Shown one piece after another: positions 8,058 through 17,594 of a stretch of 64,000 nucleotides of DNA. Position numbers and translations under genes: made by a program. Within the stretch, counting starts at the first letter, position 1; every line of letters starts with the position of its first letter. Under the pieces are notes generated by a model, which ran no database searches, was not told the DNA's origin, and saw nothing but the letters and a program-made list of their open reading frames with translations. The stretch is from positions 62,001 through 126,000 of the forward strand of contig NZ_FQZD01000006.1 of NCBI RefSeq assembly GCF_900141835.1. The letters run 5' to 3'. This stretch comes from Propionispora hippei DSM 15287 (GTDB lineage Bacteria > Bacillota > Negativicutes > Propionisporales > Propionisporaceae).

Positions 8058-9301
8058 ATGGCGTACGTGTAGATGCCGCGGAGAATATGCAGGGTGATGG
8101 ACAGTGAGACGAGAATTGCTAAGAGTAGCAGGAGCTGGTAGGAAACCTGTTCCAGCCGGGTAAGCCAGTACGCTGCGGTAAGATTGCCGGTCTGATCGAA
8201 CAGTACAGGAGCTACGAACAGACGACTAATGGTATCCATATGATCAAAAAAAAGCAGGGTCAAGAGGCCGGCCAATAGAGCGTGCAGAAAACGGGCGACC
8301 ATATAGGGAGCCATGCGGATGCCTGATTCAATGACAATACTGGCGACCTGACCGTGTACCGATAAGCCGCTCCAGGCGATAATAGCGCTGGTCATCACGG
8401 TTTTTTGCCAGAGCGGAGCATCGGCCTGGCTGGCGGCCAGCGTCCCCAGGTCAATTTCAAATAGCCCGCTGACCAATGATTCGGCCAGATTGCCGCTTAA
8501 GCCCAGCCAGTGGAGCATTCCTGAGAAAATAGCTGCCAGCGTGTCGGTGGCTCCGATGATGGATAACATGCGGAGAAAGACGGAAAATAGTATAATAAAG
8601 CCGCCAATCAGCAAAGCTGTATTCATGGAGCTTTTTACGGAATCACCAAGTAGCAGGCCGATGGGGCGCCCATCTTCCTGTTTTGCCTGGTAAAGAGCCC
8701 GGAAGGCCCGGCTGACCAAATTGCCGGAAACCTCCTGTTGCGGCGGTTTTGGGGGAACATCACGGTCAGTGCCGTGAAAACGGAAAATAATACCAACCAG
8801 GAAACTGGCGAGATAATGGGCCAAGGCCAGGATGATACCTAACTCCGGCATGCCGAACATGCCGACCGCCACAGCACCGAACATGAATAAGGGGTCTGCC
8901 GTATTAGTAAAGGATAAGAGCCGTTCGGCCTCAACTGCGCTGCAAAGCTGGCTTTTGCGGAATTTGCAGGTGATGACGGCGTCCATCGGATAGCCGGAAG
9001 CAAGGCCCATGGAGAGGGCAAACGCCCCGACACCAGGGACGTTGAACAGTGGTCGCATCAGTGGCTCTAACAGTACTCCGATAAAATGGACAACACCCAG
9101 CCCCATCAGAATTTCCGACAAAATGAAAAAAGGCAGTAAGGCGGGAAATACGACGTTCCACCATAAATTTAACCCCATGATGGCCGAGTCAAAGGCATCT
9201 TTGGGGTATTGGACCATGCATAGGGTTATAAAAACAACACCAAAGGCCATAGAATAAGCAGAGAGACGGGAACGGTAACGTTTGCTGCTCCGAAAATTCA
9301 T
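8048..9301 (-). CDS. ylbJ: Sporulation integral membrane protein YlbJ
   Basis: A 417-residue polytopic membrane protein with about eight hydrophobic segments and the nucleoside-recognition/gate-domain pattern (LNLWWNVVFPALLPFFILSE near the N terminus, ASGYPMDAVITC, then FTNTADPLFMFGAVA). In Bacillus, YlbJ is made in the mother cell and is needed for heat-resistant spores. It is divergent from the patatin-like ylbK gene, whereas in Bacillus the two are collinear. The molecular substrate is unknown. Its presence is good evidence for a spore former. Confidence 0.9.
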   Translation of the reverse strand: MNFRSSKRYRSRLSAYSMAFGVVFITLCMVQYPKDAFDSAIMGLNLWWNVVFPALLPFFILSEILMGLGVVHFIGVLLEPLMRPLFNVPGVGAFALSMGLASGYPMDAVITCKFRKSQLCSAVEAERLLSFTNTADPLFMFGAVAVGMFGMPELGIILALAHYLASFLVGIIFRFHGTDRDVPPKPPQQEVSGNLVSRAFRALYQAKQEDGRPIGLLLGDSVKSSMNTALLIGGFIILFSVFLRMLSIIGATDTLAAIFSGMLHWLGLSGNLAESLVSGLFEIDLGTLAASQADAPLWQKTVMTSAIIAWSGLSVHGQVASIVIESGIRMAPYMVARFLHALLAGLLTLLFFDHMDTISRLFVAPVLFDQTGNLTAAYWLTRLEQVSYQLLLLLAILVSLSITLHILRGIYTYAIKK

Positions 9302-9440
9302 AAATCACAATCTCCTCCTCTACCGCCGGAACCGCTGACGGGGTAACGCCATGAGACAGGCAGCGCTTTCCAGACATTTCTGTAATATATATTGTGGCGG
9401 CGGGAGGAATATCACAAGAAAATCGCTGGGGAGGTCAGGT

Positions 9441-10268
9441 ATGCGTCCGAAAGTTGGCTTGGCATTGGGGTCCGGAGGACTGCGCGGGTTGGCCCATGTA
9501 GGCGTGCTTCGCGTACTGGAACGGGAAAACATTCCGGTTGATTATATTGCCGGCTGCAGCATCGGCAGCATGATTGGCGCATTATACTGCGCCGGACAGC
9601 AGCCCGATACCATATTAAAGCTGGCCCGCCATTTAAAAAGAAATTACTGGCTGGATTTTATCATACCCAAAATGGGGATTGTTTCCGGTGAAAAGGTGCT
9701 GCAGGTGATGCGGCTCCTGACCCAGCAAAAGAGTTTCGCCGATTTAAGAACTCCTTTGGCCGTGGTAGCCACTGAGATCAATCATGGAAAGGAAGTCGTG
9801 TTTACCGAGGGCGATCTGGCTAAGGCGGTCAGGGCCAGTATTTCAGTTCCGGGCATATTCGTACCTTATCAGTGGGATGACATGCTGCTGGTAGACGGTG
9901 CGGTGCTGAATCCGACACCCATTGATGTGGCCAGAAAGATGGGAGCAGATATTGTAATTGGTGTGGATTTGGCATACGCTTCAACCGTTTCCAGCATAAC
10001 CAATATGTTTGATGTCATTATTCAGTCGATTGATATTATGGAACGGGAGTTGAGCAAGCACCGCCAGCCTCACTGTGATGTGCTGATCCGTCCCGAGATT
10101 TCCCATATTTCACCAAGCTCTTTTGAGGCCATTGAAGAATGTGTCGCCTTAGGCGAGGCGGCGGCTGAGCTGGTGGTGGGCGAGATTAGACGGTTACTGG
10201 CGGGTGAGCCGCCACATATACCGGAGACTGGCGAAAATCCCAGCCACCATAACGCAAGGCCCGATTAG
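9441..10268 (+). CDS. ylbK: Patatin-like phospholipase/esterase YlbK
   Basis: 275 residues with the full patatin set: oxyanion-hole GSGGLRGLAHVGVL, nucleophile elbow GCSIGSM, and the dyad aspartate in VDGAVLNPTP. The family (RssA/YlbK) hydrolyses acyl lipids; the natural substrate is unknown. The ATG at 9441 after GGGGAGG is chosen over an upstream in-frame ATG at 9351 that would add a non-conserved extension. The 3' end overlaps the convergent tmcAL by about 80 bases. Confidence 0.88.
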   Translation: MRPKVGLALGSGGLRGLAHVGVLRVLERENIPVDYIAGCSIGSMIGALYCAGQQPDTILKLARHLKRNYWLDFIIPKMGIVSGEKVLQVMRLLTQQKSFADLRTPLAVVATEINHGKEVVFTEGDLAKAVRASISVPGIFVPYQWDDMLLVDGAVLNPTPIDVARKMGADIVIGVDLAYASTVSSITNMFDVIIQSIDIMERELSKHRQPHCDVLIRPEISHISPSSFEAIEECVALGEAAAELVVGEIRRLLAGEPPHIPETGENPSHHNARPD

Positions 10269-11466
10269 CAAAGCCCAGGCTATAAATATCGCTGGCGGCG
10301 CTATCTATAGCAAGCATTCTCTGCAGTGGCGTCAGCGAAGCAATATAACGTTGTCGGCTGTTTAAAAAATGAGTGGTTTTGGTAATAAGCGGGACAGTTG
10401 ACAGCAGGGAGGCTTGCCGCAGCAGTTCTTTGCCTTGTTCGTTAAATGCCAGAACCCGGGCGTACAGCGGACCGGCATGGTCGGACTCATCTATAGCCGC
10501 CTTGGTAATACCCAGCAAGGCGTGCAGCAGGATGCGCTGTAACCGGGTATGGGTGTAGCGCTTGCATTTTATGGCGGACAATAGTTCATCCCAGCCAGTG
10601 GCGATAAGTGCTGTCTCGGCAATTCGATGCTGCAGTCCTTCGGTAACATCAGGCAATTCAGCGATGGCTGACAGCGACATGGTGCGGAGCTTGGACAACA
10701 GTGCGGTTTCGAAAGCGCCGGCGGTAACCGGACCGCGCCCGCTGCGTAAAGCCTTTTCGATGATCGCTTTGCTGGCCGGTGGAATAACGGCTGCAGCAGT
10801 TGGCTGTACACAGCCATTTTCCAGAATGGATTTTCTGATGGCGGTAGCACTGGCAAAAGGAGCGCTGATATCAACCTCATGATACCCGGCATGCTGGCGT
10901 TTGACCGGGCAGGGAAGGATGGCGGCACCATAACGGTTGAGTGCCCGCAGGTATTCGATGGCCAATATATTATTAGGAGTGAAGGCAACAGTTGCCGGCT
11001 CTGCCTGACTTTGTGCCAGCAGTACCTGGCCAAGCGCCGCCGGGTAGGAAAGGCCGGTCTTTAGCTTTTGCCTGACCAAGGACCCGGTATGAGCCGTATC
11101 GGCTAGGTTCGCCAATTTTTTTAGAGCCGTCAGATCATTATCCTCCACGCCGAAGGAGAGATGGCTGACAATTCCCAGCGCCTGCAGCAGACGAACGCCG
11201 CCGGCGGCAAAATACTGAGCGCTACGCAACGCAAATACAGCCGGCATTTCAATAACCAGATCGGCCCCTGAACGCACGGCCATTTGGGCTCGCAGCCACT
11301 TATCGAACAGGGCCGGTTCACCGCGCTGGACAAATTGGCCGCTCATGACAATGACGGCTGCCGGACAGCCTGACAAGGATTTCGCCGAATTTAGCTGCCA
11401 ATGATGGCCGCTGTGAAAAGGATTATACTCTGCAATAATACCTACTGCTTTCAAAGAAATATTCAC
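10186..11466 (-). CDS. tmcAL: tRNA(Met) cytidine acetate ligase
   Basis: A 426-residue nucleotidyltransferase-fold protein (formerly YlbM) that forms N4-acetylcytidine at the wobble base of elongator tRNA(Met) from acetate and ATP. The N terminus has the adenylation motif GIIAEYNPFHSGHHWQL, followed by VIVMSGQFVQRGEPALFDKW, both typical. It lies next to acetate kinase, an interesting neighbour for an acetate-using enzyme. A TATAAT-like box on the minus strand near 11495 could start it. Confidence 0.93.
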   Translation of the reverse strand: MNISLKAVGIIAEYNPFHSGHHWQLNSAKSLSGCPAAVIVMSGQFVQRGEPALFDKWLRAQMAVRSGADLVIEMPAVFALRSAQYFAAGGVRLLQALGIVSHLSFGVEDNDLTALKKLANLADTAHTGSLVRQKLKTGLSYPAALGQVLLAQSQAEPATVAFTPNNILAIEYLRALNRYGAAILPCPVKRQHAGYHEVDISAPFASATAIRKSILENGCVQPTAAAVIPPASKAIIEKALRSGRGPVTAGAFETALLSKLRTMSLSAIAELPDVTEGLQHRIAETALIATGWDELLSAIKCKRYTHTRLQRILLHALLGITKAAIDESDHAGPLYARVLAFNEQGKELLRQASLLSTVPLITKTTHFLNSRQRYIASLTPLQRMLAIDSAASDIYSLGFANRALRYGGWDFRQSPVYVAAHPPVTV

Positions 11467-11644
11467 CTCTAACGCATAAATATCCTTATTATATTATAAC
11501 CTATTTCGGATAAAATGCAGGTCTATTATTATTAGCGGTAAGCAGGTATCAGGCATTTGGTGTCGAAGTGTGAACTTAATTGTAATATTATAAATTGCAG
11601 GTTGTTTTGAACAATTTAATTTTTGTACATAGGAGGATTGGAAA

Positions 11645-12856
11645 TTGAAGATTTTGGTCATTAATTGCGGCAGCTCTTCCCTGAAATATCAACTCTTTGA
11701 TATGACCGATGAATCGGTGCTGGCCAAGGGTTTGGTGGAACGTATCGGTATTGAGGGCTCGGTGCTTACGCATCAGCCGGGAGATAAAGCTAAGGTGAAA
11801 ATCACCGGTGCAGTGGATAATCACAGCACGGCGATTAAAATGGTCGTCGAAGCGCTGACTCATCCCGAATACGGTGTGATTAAAAGCATGCAGGAGATTG
11901 CTGCCGTAGGTCATCGCGTGGTACACGGGGCCGAGAAATTCACCGATTCGGTCCGTATTACGCCGGCGGTTATGCAGGCGCTGGAAGAGTGTGCCGAAAT
12001 GGCGCCGCTCCATAATCCGCCCAACATTCTGGGCATCAACGCCTGTGCCCAATTAATGCCGGGCATTGCCCAGGTAGGTGTGTTTGATACCGCCTTTCAT
12101 CAAACCATGCCTCCTAAAGCCTACATTTACGGCCTTCCCTATGAAGTGTACGAAAAATACGGCATCCGCCGCTATGGTTTCCACGGAACGTCTCACCGCT
12201 TTGTATCGCAGCGGGTAGCCGAGGTTCTGGGAAAAGATATTAAAGGCCTCAAGATTATTACCTGCCACTTAGGCAATGGCTCCAGCATTGCGGCGATTGA
12301 CGGCGGCAAGTGTGTGGATACCAGCATGGGCTTCACACCGCTGGAAGGCTTGGTCATGGGTACCCGCAGCGGTGACCTGGATCCGGCTATCTTACCCTTC
12401 CTGATGAAAAAAGCCGGTATGAGTGTCGATGAAATTGATAATTATATTAATAAAAAGTCCGGTGTCCTGGGGATTTCCGGTGTTTCCAGCGATTTTCGCG
12501 ATATAGAAACGGCGGCTTCGGAAGGCAATGAACGGGCTCAACTGGCCTTGGATATTTTCTCCTACAAGGTATTGAAAGATATCGGTGCCTACGCGGCAGC
12601 CATGAACGGTGTGGATGTCATTGTATTCACTGCCGGACTGGGAGAAAACTCCAAGGAAATGAGAGCGATGATTTGTAAAAACCTGAGCTATTTGGGAGCC
12701 GTCCTGGACGCTGAACGGAACAATGTCCGGGGGCAAGTCCGGGAGATCAGCACCGAAGCTTCCACGGTCAAACTGTTTGTTATTCCTACCAATGAAGAAT
12801 TGGTTATTGCCCGTGACACAAAGGAAATCTGCGATCAAGGCGGATGCCGCATTTAA
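11645..12856 (+). CDS. ackA: Acetate kinase
   Basis: A 403-residue ASKHA-fold kinase interconverting acetate plus ATP and acetyl phosphate plus ADP. It contains [12 protein letters not shown] at the N terminus, [10 protein letters not shown], the catalytic [20 protein letters not shown] and [10 protein letters not shown]. The TTG start follows AGGAGG with good spacing. A terminator follows, so it appears to be monocistronic. No pta is in the window. Confidence 0.97.
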   Translation: MKILVINCGSSSLKYQLFDMTDESVLAKGLVERIGIEGSVLTHQPGDKAKVKITGAVDNHSTAIKMVVEALTHPEYGVIKSMQEIAAVGHRVVHGAEKFTDSVRITPAVMQALEECAEMAPLHNPPNILGINACAQLMPGIAQVGVFDTAFHQTMPPKAYIYGLPYEVYEKYGIRRYGFHGTSHRFVSQRVAEVLGKDIKGLKIITCHLGNGSSIAAIDGGKCVDTSMGFTPLEGLVMGTRSGDLDPAILPFLMKKAGMSVDEIDNYINKKSGVLGISGVSSDFRDIETAASEGNERAQLALDIFSYKVLKDIGAYAAAMNGVDVIVFTAGLGENSKEMRAMICKNLSYLGAVLDAERNNVRGQVREISTEASTVKLFVIPTNEELVIARDTKEICDQGGCRI

Positions 12857-12874
12857 TGCTGGCTTAACCGATAT

Positions 12875-12905
12875 GCGGCAGGTTAATACTGCCGCTTTTC
12901 TTTTG
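12875..12905 (+). terminator. Terminator of ackA
   Basis: GCGGCAG and CTGCCGC form the stem around a seven-base loop, followed by TTTTCTTTT. Confidence 0.88.
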
Positions 12906-12917
12906 CTATTTCATTTC

Positions 12918-12946
12918 TTGACAAACCATATGGGGGTCGCTATAAT
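12918..12946 (+). promoter_or_regulatory. Consensus sigma-A promoter of yceD-rpmF
   Basis: TTGACA, a 17-base spacer and TATAAT, a perfect consensus, lie 25 bases before the yceD start. Confidence 0.9.
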
Positions 12947-12971
12947 AAATGAAGGTTGAGGTGGAAAATCA

Positions 12972-13478
12972 ATGAAAATTAATGTAGCCCAAGTTAAAAA
13001 AGAGATTGGCAGCCGACAACCGTTTACATTTATTACTCCCGCCTGCACTATGGATGTCAGCCAGTTGCGCTTCGAGCTTGTCGGTGATGTGAAAGTGACA
13101 GGAGAAGTGGTTAACAATGGTCGTGCTCTGGAGGTTTCGGGAGTGATTTATGCCCGGATGGCGAGTCGTTGCGACCGCTGCCTGGAGGCATTTGACGCTC
13201 CTTTGGACATCGCGTTCCAGGAAGTTTTTCAGGAAACGGTTGACCAGGTTGCGGATGATACAGCAGACGTAGCTTATTATCAAGATGACGAAATCGAACT
13301 GGCAGGCTTAGTGGAAGAAAACCTTTTAATGGCTGAACCTTTAAAGGCTCTGTGCAAACCTGGCTGCCTTGGTCTATGTCCTCAGTGCGGTGTGAATCGA
13401 AATGTGTCGCCATGCCATTGCAGTCATGACGATATAGATCCGCGATTGGCTAAATTGCGACAGCTTTTAAAAGAATAG
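12972..13478 (+). CDS. yceD: YceD/DUF177 family protein
   Basis: A 168-residue YceD (YlbN) protein. The family is almost always upstream of rpmF and is implicated in large rRNA or ribosome accumulation; the biochemical role is not settled. Cysteine pairs are visible: CDRC near the middle, and CKPGCLGLCPQC with a later CHC near the C terminus, a probable metal-binding knot. A strong promoter lies directly upstream and rpmF follows after 65 bases. Confidence 0.9.
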   Translation: MKINVAQVKKEIGSRQPFTFITPACTMDVSQLRFELVGDVKVTGEVVNNGRALEVSGVIYARMASRCDRCLEAFDAPLDIAFQEVFQETVDQVADDTADVAYYQDDEIELAGLVEENLLMAEPLKALCKPGCLGLCPQCGVNRNVSPCHCSHDDIDPRLAKLRQLLKE

Positions 13479-13543
13479 CTCAAAAGGGAAGGCTCATCGT
13501 ATGAGTCTGAATTTGTTTTATTGTTAAGGAGGTGTAGAAATAA

Positions 13544-13720
13544 ATGGCAGTACCAAAGCGTAAAATGTCTAAAGCACGCCGCGATAAGCGCCGCGCAAAC
13601 TGGAAGCTCACTGTTCCCGGGTTGGTGGAATGCCCGCAGTGTCATGAAAAGAAAATGCCCCATCGCGTTTGTCCTGAATGCGGTCATTATAACGGCAAGG
13701 CAGTTGTGAACGCGGAATAA
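13544..13720 (+). CDS. rpmF: 50S ribosomal protein L32
   Basis: A 58-residue protein that starts [18 protein letters not shown] and carries two CxxC pairs (CPQC and CPEC), the zinc-binding form of L32. AAGGAGGTG precedes the ATG. It is co-transcribed with yceD and ends before a strong terminator. The zinc-binding version may be replaced under zinc limitation in genomes with a second rpmF; none is visible here. Confidence 0.97.
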   Translation: MAVPKRKMSKARRDKRRANWKLTVPGLVECPQCHEKKMPHRVCPECGHYNGKAVVNAE

Positions 13721-13731
13721 TAAAAACGTAT

Positions 13732-13780
13732 ATAAGCAAGATAGAGTATATCAGGTACTTTATCTTGCTTATTTCTTTTT
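13732..13780 (+). terminator. Terminator of yceD-rpmF
   Basis: A perfect 12-base stem, ATAAGCAAGATA and TATCTTGCTTAT, with a 17-base loop is followed by a T-rich tail. Confidence 0.85.
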
Positions 13781-13782
13781 GC

Positions 13783-13839
13783 TTGCATTTTGGCAATGAA
13801 CTGTCTATAATAAGTACTAGCAATTAGTCTTAGTACTAA
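13783..13839 (+). promoter_or_regulatory. fapR promoter with candidate FapR operator
   Basis: TTGCAT (13783-13788), 17 bases and TATAAT (13806-13811) form a sigma-A promoter. TTAGTCTTAGTACTAA at 13824-13839 matches the TTAGTAC-type FapR dyad and lies over the transcription start, so autorepression relieved by malonyl-CoA is expected. Confidence 0.72.
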
Positions 13840-13860
13840 CTTATAAAAATAGGTGATGGT

Positions 13861-14427
13861 ATGGCGCGTATCCAAAAAAAAATCAGACAACAGCTGCTAA
13901 CCGAAAAACTGGACGCTACCCCTTTTCTAACCGATGAGGAGTTGGCGGCACTGTTAAACGTGAGCGTTCAAACAATTCGCTTAGATCGTTTGGAACTCGG
14001 CATACCGGAAGTCCGGGAGCGGACCAAGAAGATGGCCGAAAACGTACAAAGCAAGCTGAAGACGCTGGGGAGCGAGGAAATTATCGGTGAGCTTATTGAT
14101 TTGGAATTGGGCCGTGCCGGCATCTCCATTATGAAAATCACCGCCGATATGGTTTTTGAAAAAAACCAGGTTGCGCGGGGTCACTATGTTTTTTCACAAG
14201 CCAATTCCCTGGCTCTGGCTGTCATTGACGCTAATGTTGCCGTAACAGGGGTGGCTAATATAAAATATAAGATGCCCATTCATGTTGGCGAAAAATTAAT
14301 TGCCAAGGCAGAAGTTATGAAAAAAAGAGGAAATAAATATTTTGTATGGGTTAAAACTAGAAACGATAAACAGGAAGTATTCCGGGCTAAGTTTATTATA
14401 GTGTCTTTAGAACAGGATGAGAAGTGA
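13861..14427 (+). CDS. fapR: Fatty acid biosynthesis transcriptional regulator FapR
   Basis: A 188-residue repressor of lipid synthesis genes that releases DNA on binding malonyl-CoA. An N-terminal helix-turn-helix (about 26-50, LTDEELAALLNVSVQTIRLDR) is joined to a thioesterase-like hotdog domain (about 75-185) that serves as the effector pocket. It heads the plsX-fab operon, as in Bacillus, and its own promoter contains a likely operator. Confidence 0.95.
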   Translation: MARIQKKIRQQLLTEKLDATPFLTDEELAALLNVSVQTIRLDRLELGIPEVRERTKKMAENVQSKLKTLGSEEIIGELIDLELGRAGISIMKITADMVFEKNQVARGHYVFSQANSLALAVIDANVAVTGVANIKYKMPIHVGEKLIAKAEVMKKRGNKYFVWVKTRNDKQEVFRAKFIIVSLEQDEK

Positions 14428-14452
14428 ATGGACTGACGAAGGGAGATTTCGG

Positions 14453-15469
14453 ATGAGAATTGCCGTTGATGCCATGGGTAGCGATTATGCACCGAAAGAG
14501 ATTGTACTGGGCGCGGTTGCTGCTGCAAAAGAGTATCAATGCGATATTATTTTGGTAGGCGATCAGGAGCAGATACTGCCCGTTTTAGATACATACAGCA
14601 ATTGGCGAGAACTGGGGATTTCGGTGCAGCAGGCATCGGAAGTTATAGAGATGCATGAACATCCAGGCGTGTCTGTCCGCAAAAAAAAGGATGCCTCCGT
14701 GGTGGTGGCTACCCGGCTGGTCAAAGAAGGCATTTGTGATGCCGTAGTCTCTGCCGGCAGCACCGGGGCGGCCGTAGCGGCGGCGTTATTCGGTCTGGGA
14801 CGGATTAAAGGCATTGAGCGGCCGGCTATCGCGACCCATATTCCCAATTTAACCGGCACCACTATCATGCTCGATTCGGGAGCCAATGTGGACAGCAAGC
14901 CTAAAAACCTGGTGCAAAGTGCCATTATGGGTTCCATTTATGCCGAATATGTGCTGGGCATGAATCGGCCGCGGGTGGGACTTTTAAATATCGGGGAAGA
15001 GGATAGCAAGGGAAATGAACAGGTGCTGACGACCTTCCCTCTGCTCAAACAGTTAAAAACCATCCATTTTATCGGCAACGTGGAAGGCCGGGATACTTTT
15101 AACGGTACGGTGGATATTGTTGTTTGTGACGGCTTTGTCGGTAATGTGGTGCTTAAGACAGGCGAAGGACTGGTCAGTTTTCTGACGACACTTATAAAAA
15201 ATACGATAAAAAACAGCGGCTGGCTTGCCAAGCTGGCGGCCTTTCTTCTGCTGCCATCCATAAAAAAGCTGAAGAAGAAGCTGGATTACGATGAATACGG
15301 CGGAGCGCCGCTGCTCGGTGTTAATGGCGGCTTTATCATCTGCCACGGAAGCTCAAAAGCAAAGGCTATCAAAAATGCGATACGCGTTGCCTGCGAATTT
15401 TCGGAGCAAAAGGTTGTGGAGCATATCAGTGAAAACATCGTAAAGGAAGGTGTTGGTGCGAATGAGTGA
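14453..15469 (+). CDS. plsX: Phosphate acyltransferase PlsX
   Basis: 338 residues. It makes acyl phosphate from acyl-ACP for the PlsX/PlsY phospholipid pathway at the membrane surface. The N terminus MRIAVDAMGSDYAPKEIVLG and the LGVNGGFIICHGSS segment near the C terminus are diagnostic. The start at 14453 follows a GGGAGA site; an in-frame ATG at 14417 overlaps fapR. The end overlaps fabH. Confidence 0.97.
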   Translation: MRIAVDAMGSDYAPKEIVLGAVAAAKEYQCDIILVGDQEQILPVLDTYSNWRELGISVQQASEVIEMHEHPGVSVRKKKDASVVVATRLVKEGICDAVVSAGSTGAAVAAALFGLGRIKGIERPAIATHIPNLTGTTIMLDSGANVDSKPKNLVQSAIMGSIYAEYVLGMNRPRVGLLNIGEEDSKGNEQVLTTFPLLKQLKTIHFIGNVEGRDTFNGTVDIVVCDGFVGNVVLKTGEGLVSFLTTLIKNTIKNSGWLAKLAAFLLLPSIKKLKKKLDYDEYGGAPLLGVNGGFIICHGSSKAKAIKNAIRVACEFSEQKVVEHISENIVKEGVGANE

Positions 15470-16478
15470 GCAAGGCGTATCGGTAGGTATCGTCGGTATT
15501 GGTACCTATGTCCCCGATAAAATAATAACCAATCACGACTTGGAACAAATGGTTGACACCTCTAATGAATGGATTGTCGAACGTACCGGTATCCGGGAAA
15601 GGCATATTGCCGAACCGGACATGGCTACCTCTGATTTGGCAGTACTGGCTGCCAGAAAAGCGCTGGCCGATGCCGGGGTTTCCGCCGAGGAAATCAATTT
15701 GATTATTGTGGCTACGGCTACTCCTGACATGTTTTTTCCTTCCGTAGCCTGCATCGTACAGGACCGGCTTGGTGCCGTCAATGCCGCCGCCTTTGATCTG
15801 GGCGCAGGCTGCACCGGCTTTGTCTATGCTGTGGCAACAGGCAGTCAGTTTATCAAGTCGGGCTTATATAAAAAGGTCCTGGTCATCGGGGCCGAGACTT
15901 TGTCCAAGGTAGTGGACTGGACAGACCGCAATACCTGCGTTCTGTTTGGTGACGGAGCCGGTGCTGTGGTGCTGAGCGAAGTAAAAGCGGGCTATGGGAT
16001 TTTGAGCATTGACCTTGGCTCCGACGGTTCGGGCGGGGAGTTTTTGAAAATTCCGGCCGGTGGAACACGGGTGCCGACTACGGAGCAAACGGTCAGTGAC
16101 AGGCAGCATTATTTGTATATGAACGGCAGTGAAGTATTTAAATTTGCTATCAAGGTTATGGGGGAGGCGGCTGTAAAAGCGTTGGACGCCGCCGGGCTTG
16201 ATCATCACAGTGTAAATTGCCTGATCCCGCACCAGGCCAACATCCGCATCATTCAATCGGCGGCTAAAAGACTTAAGCTGCCAATGGAAAAGGTTATGGT
16301 CAATGTCGATAAATACGGGAATACTTCTGCTGCCTCTATTCCGCTGGCTTTGGAGGAAGCATTGAAAAGTTGTCGAATACAACAGGATGACATAGTTGTA
16401 CTTGTTGGTTTCGGCGCAGGCTTAACCTGGGGTGCGTGTGTTATAAAATGGTGTAAGGAGGAAAAGACTATTGTTTAA
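15462..16478 (+). CDS. fabH: 3-oxoacyl-ACP synthase III
   Basis: A 338-residue condensing enzyme that starts fatty acid chains from acyl-CoA and malonyl-ACP. The catalytic triad is visible: C117 in GAGCTGF, H257 in LIPHQANIRI and N287 in KYGNTSAAS. The ATG at 15462 lies within the last codons of plsX, so the genes are coupled. The 3' end overlaps the TTG start of fabK. Confidence 0.97.
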   Translation: MSEQGVSVGIVGIGTYVPDKIITNHDLEQMVDTSNEWIVERTGIRERHIAEPDMATSDLAVLAARKALADAGVSAEEINLIIVATATPDMFFPSVACIVQDRLGAVNAAAFDLGAGCTGFVYAVATGSQFIKSGLYKKVLVIGAETLSKVVDWTDRNTCVLFGDGAGAVVLSEVKAGYGILSIDLGSDGSGGEFLKIPAGGTRVPTTEQTVSDRQHYLYMNGSEVFKFAIKVMGEAAVKALDAAGLDHHSVNCLIPHQANIRIIQSAAKRLKLPMEKVMVNVDKYGNTSAASIPLALEEALKSCRIQQDDIVVLVGFGAGLTWGACVIKWCKEEKTIV

Positions 16479-17424
16479 CAGTAAAATTTGTCAATTATTA
16501 AACATTAAATATCCAATTTTACAGGGCGGTATGGCATGGGTTGCCACAGCCGAACTGGCGGCAGCCGTATCTAATGCCGGCGGCCTGGGCGTAATTGGAG
16601 CGGGACATATGCCTCCTGATGCGCTGCGCAGCGAAATTGTCAAAGCAAAATCGCTGACAAATAAACCGTTTGGTGTCAATATCATGCTGATGTCTCCTTT
16701 TGTCAAGGAAGTTATGCAGGTGGTAATTGAGGAACGTGTGCCGGTTATTACCACCGGGGCGGGAAATCCCGGTGAATACATTCCCGCTCTGAAAGAAATC
16801 GGCAGTAAGGTGATCCCGGTGGTGGCTTCTGTAGCTCTGGCCAAACGGTTGGAACGGGTTGGTGTGGACGCGCTGATTGCCGAAGGCATGGAAAGCGGCG
16901 GCCATGTTGGTGAAGTATCGACCATGGCGTTGATTCCGCAAATTGTTGATGCCGTCAGTATTCCGGTCATTGCCGCCGGCGGCATTGGTGATGCCAGAGG
17001 CGTCGTTGCCGCTCTGGCCTTGGGAGCCCAAGGCGTACAAATCGGTACTCGGTTTGTTGCTTCCGTTGAATGTACGGCTCATGATAACTATAAAGAAGCG
17101 GTAATTCGCGCTAAGGAACGTTCAACGGTGCTTACCGGCGTGACGACAGGCCATCCGGTGCGCGTTATCGCCAATAAGCTTACGCGCGAATACCTGGAGC
17201 TGGAAAGAAACGGCGCCTCGGTGGAAGAACTGGAGCGTCTGGGCGCCGGAAAGCTAAAGGCGGCGGTCCGTGACGGTGATACCGAGCGCGGCTCTGTGAT
17301 GAGCGGACAAATTGCCGGTATGGTGCGTGAAGTAAAACCGGTGGCGGCCATCATTGAGGAAATTGTCAGTGAAGTGCCTGCTATTGTCGCTGCCGTTCAA
17401 AAATTTACGCAAGGGAACCGCTGA
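16471..17424 (+). CDS. fabK: Enoyl-ACP reductase II (FabK)
   Basis: A 317-residue FMN-dependent TIM-barrel enoyl reductase, the last step of each elongation cycle. It has PILQGGMAWVA at the N terminus, EGMESGGHVGE (catalytic histidine region), IPVIAAGGIGD (FMN phosphate) and GAQGVQIGTRF. The TTG start has TAAGGAGGA upstream. FabK is the triclosan-resistant alternative to FabI. No fabI is present in the window. Confidence 0.93.
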   Translation: MFNSKICQLLNIKYPILQGGMAWVATAELAAAVSNAGGLGVIGAGHMPPDALRSEIVKAKSLTNKPFGVNIMLMSPFVKEVMQVVIEERVPVITTGAGNPGEYIPALKEIGSKVIPVVASVALAKRLERVGVDALIAEGMESGGHVGEVSTMALIPQIVDAVSIPVIAAGGIGDARGVVAALALGAQGVQIGTRFVASVECTAHDNYKEAVIRAKERSTVLTGVTTGHPVRVIANKLTREYLELERNGASVEELERLGAGKLKAAVRDGDTERGSVMSGQIAGMVREVKPVAAIIEEIVSEVPAIVAAVQKFTQGNR

Positions 17425-17431
17425 TTTAATG

Positions 17432-17550
17432 AGCCTGCCAGCCTGGTGAGAGATTTTTCGGCTGGCAAGAAGTAAAACCGCAGGAATAGCGGACCCTATT
17501 TCAAGGTTTTATTGACGTAGCCAGACGGAAAAAGATCCGCCAGGGAGCAG
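17432..17550 (+). repeat. Dispersed intergenic repeat, copy 1
   Basis: This gap element matches the reverse complement of the 23765-23890 gap and part of 27980-28046. The shared core is at 17480-17504 (GCAGGAATAGCGGACCCTAT then TTCAA). No coding potential is seen. Confidence 0.75.
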
Positions 17551-17594
17551 TGTGAATAAATCAGTGATTCCCTAGGCTAACAGGAGGCTTGAGG

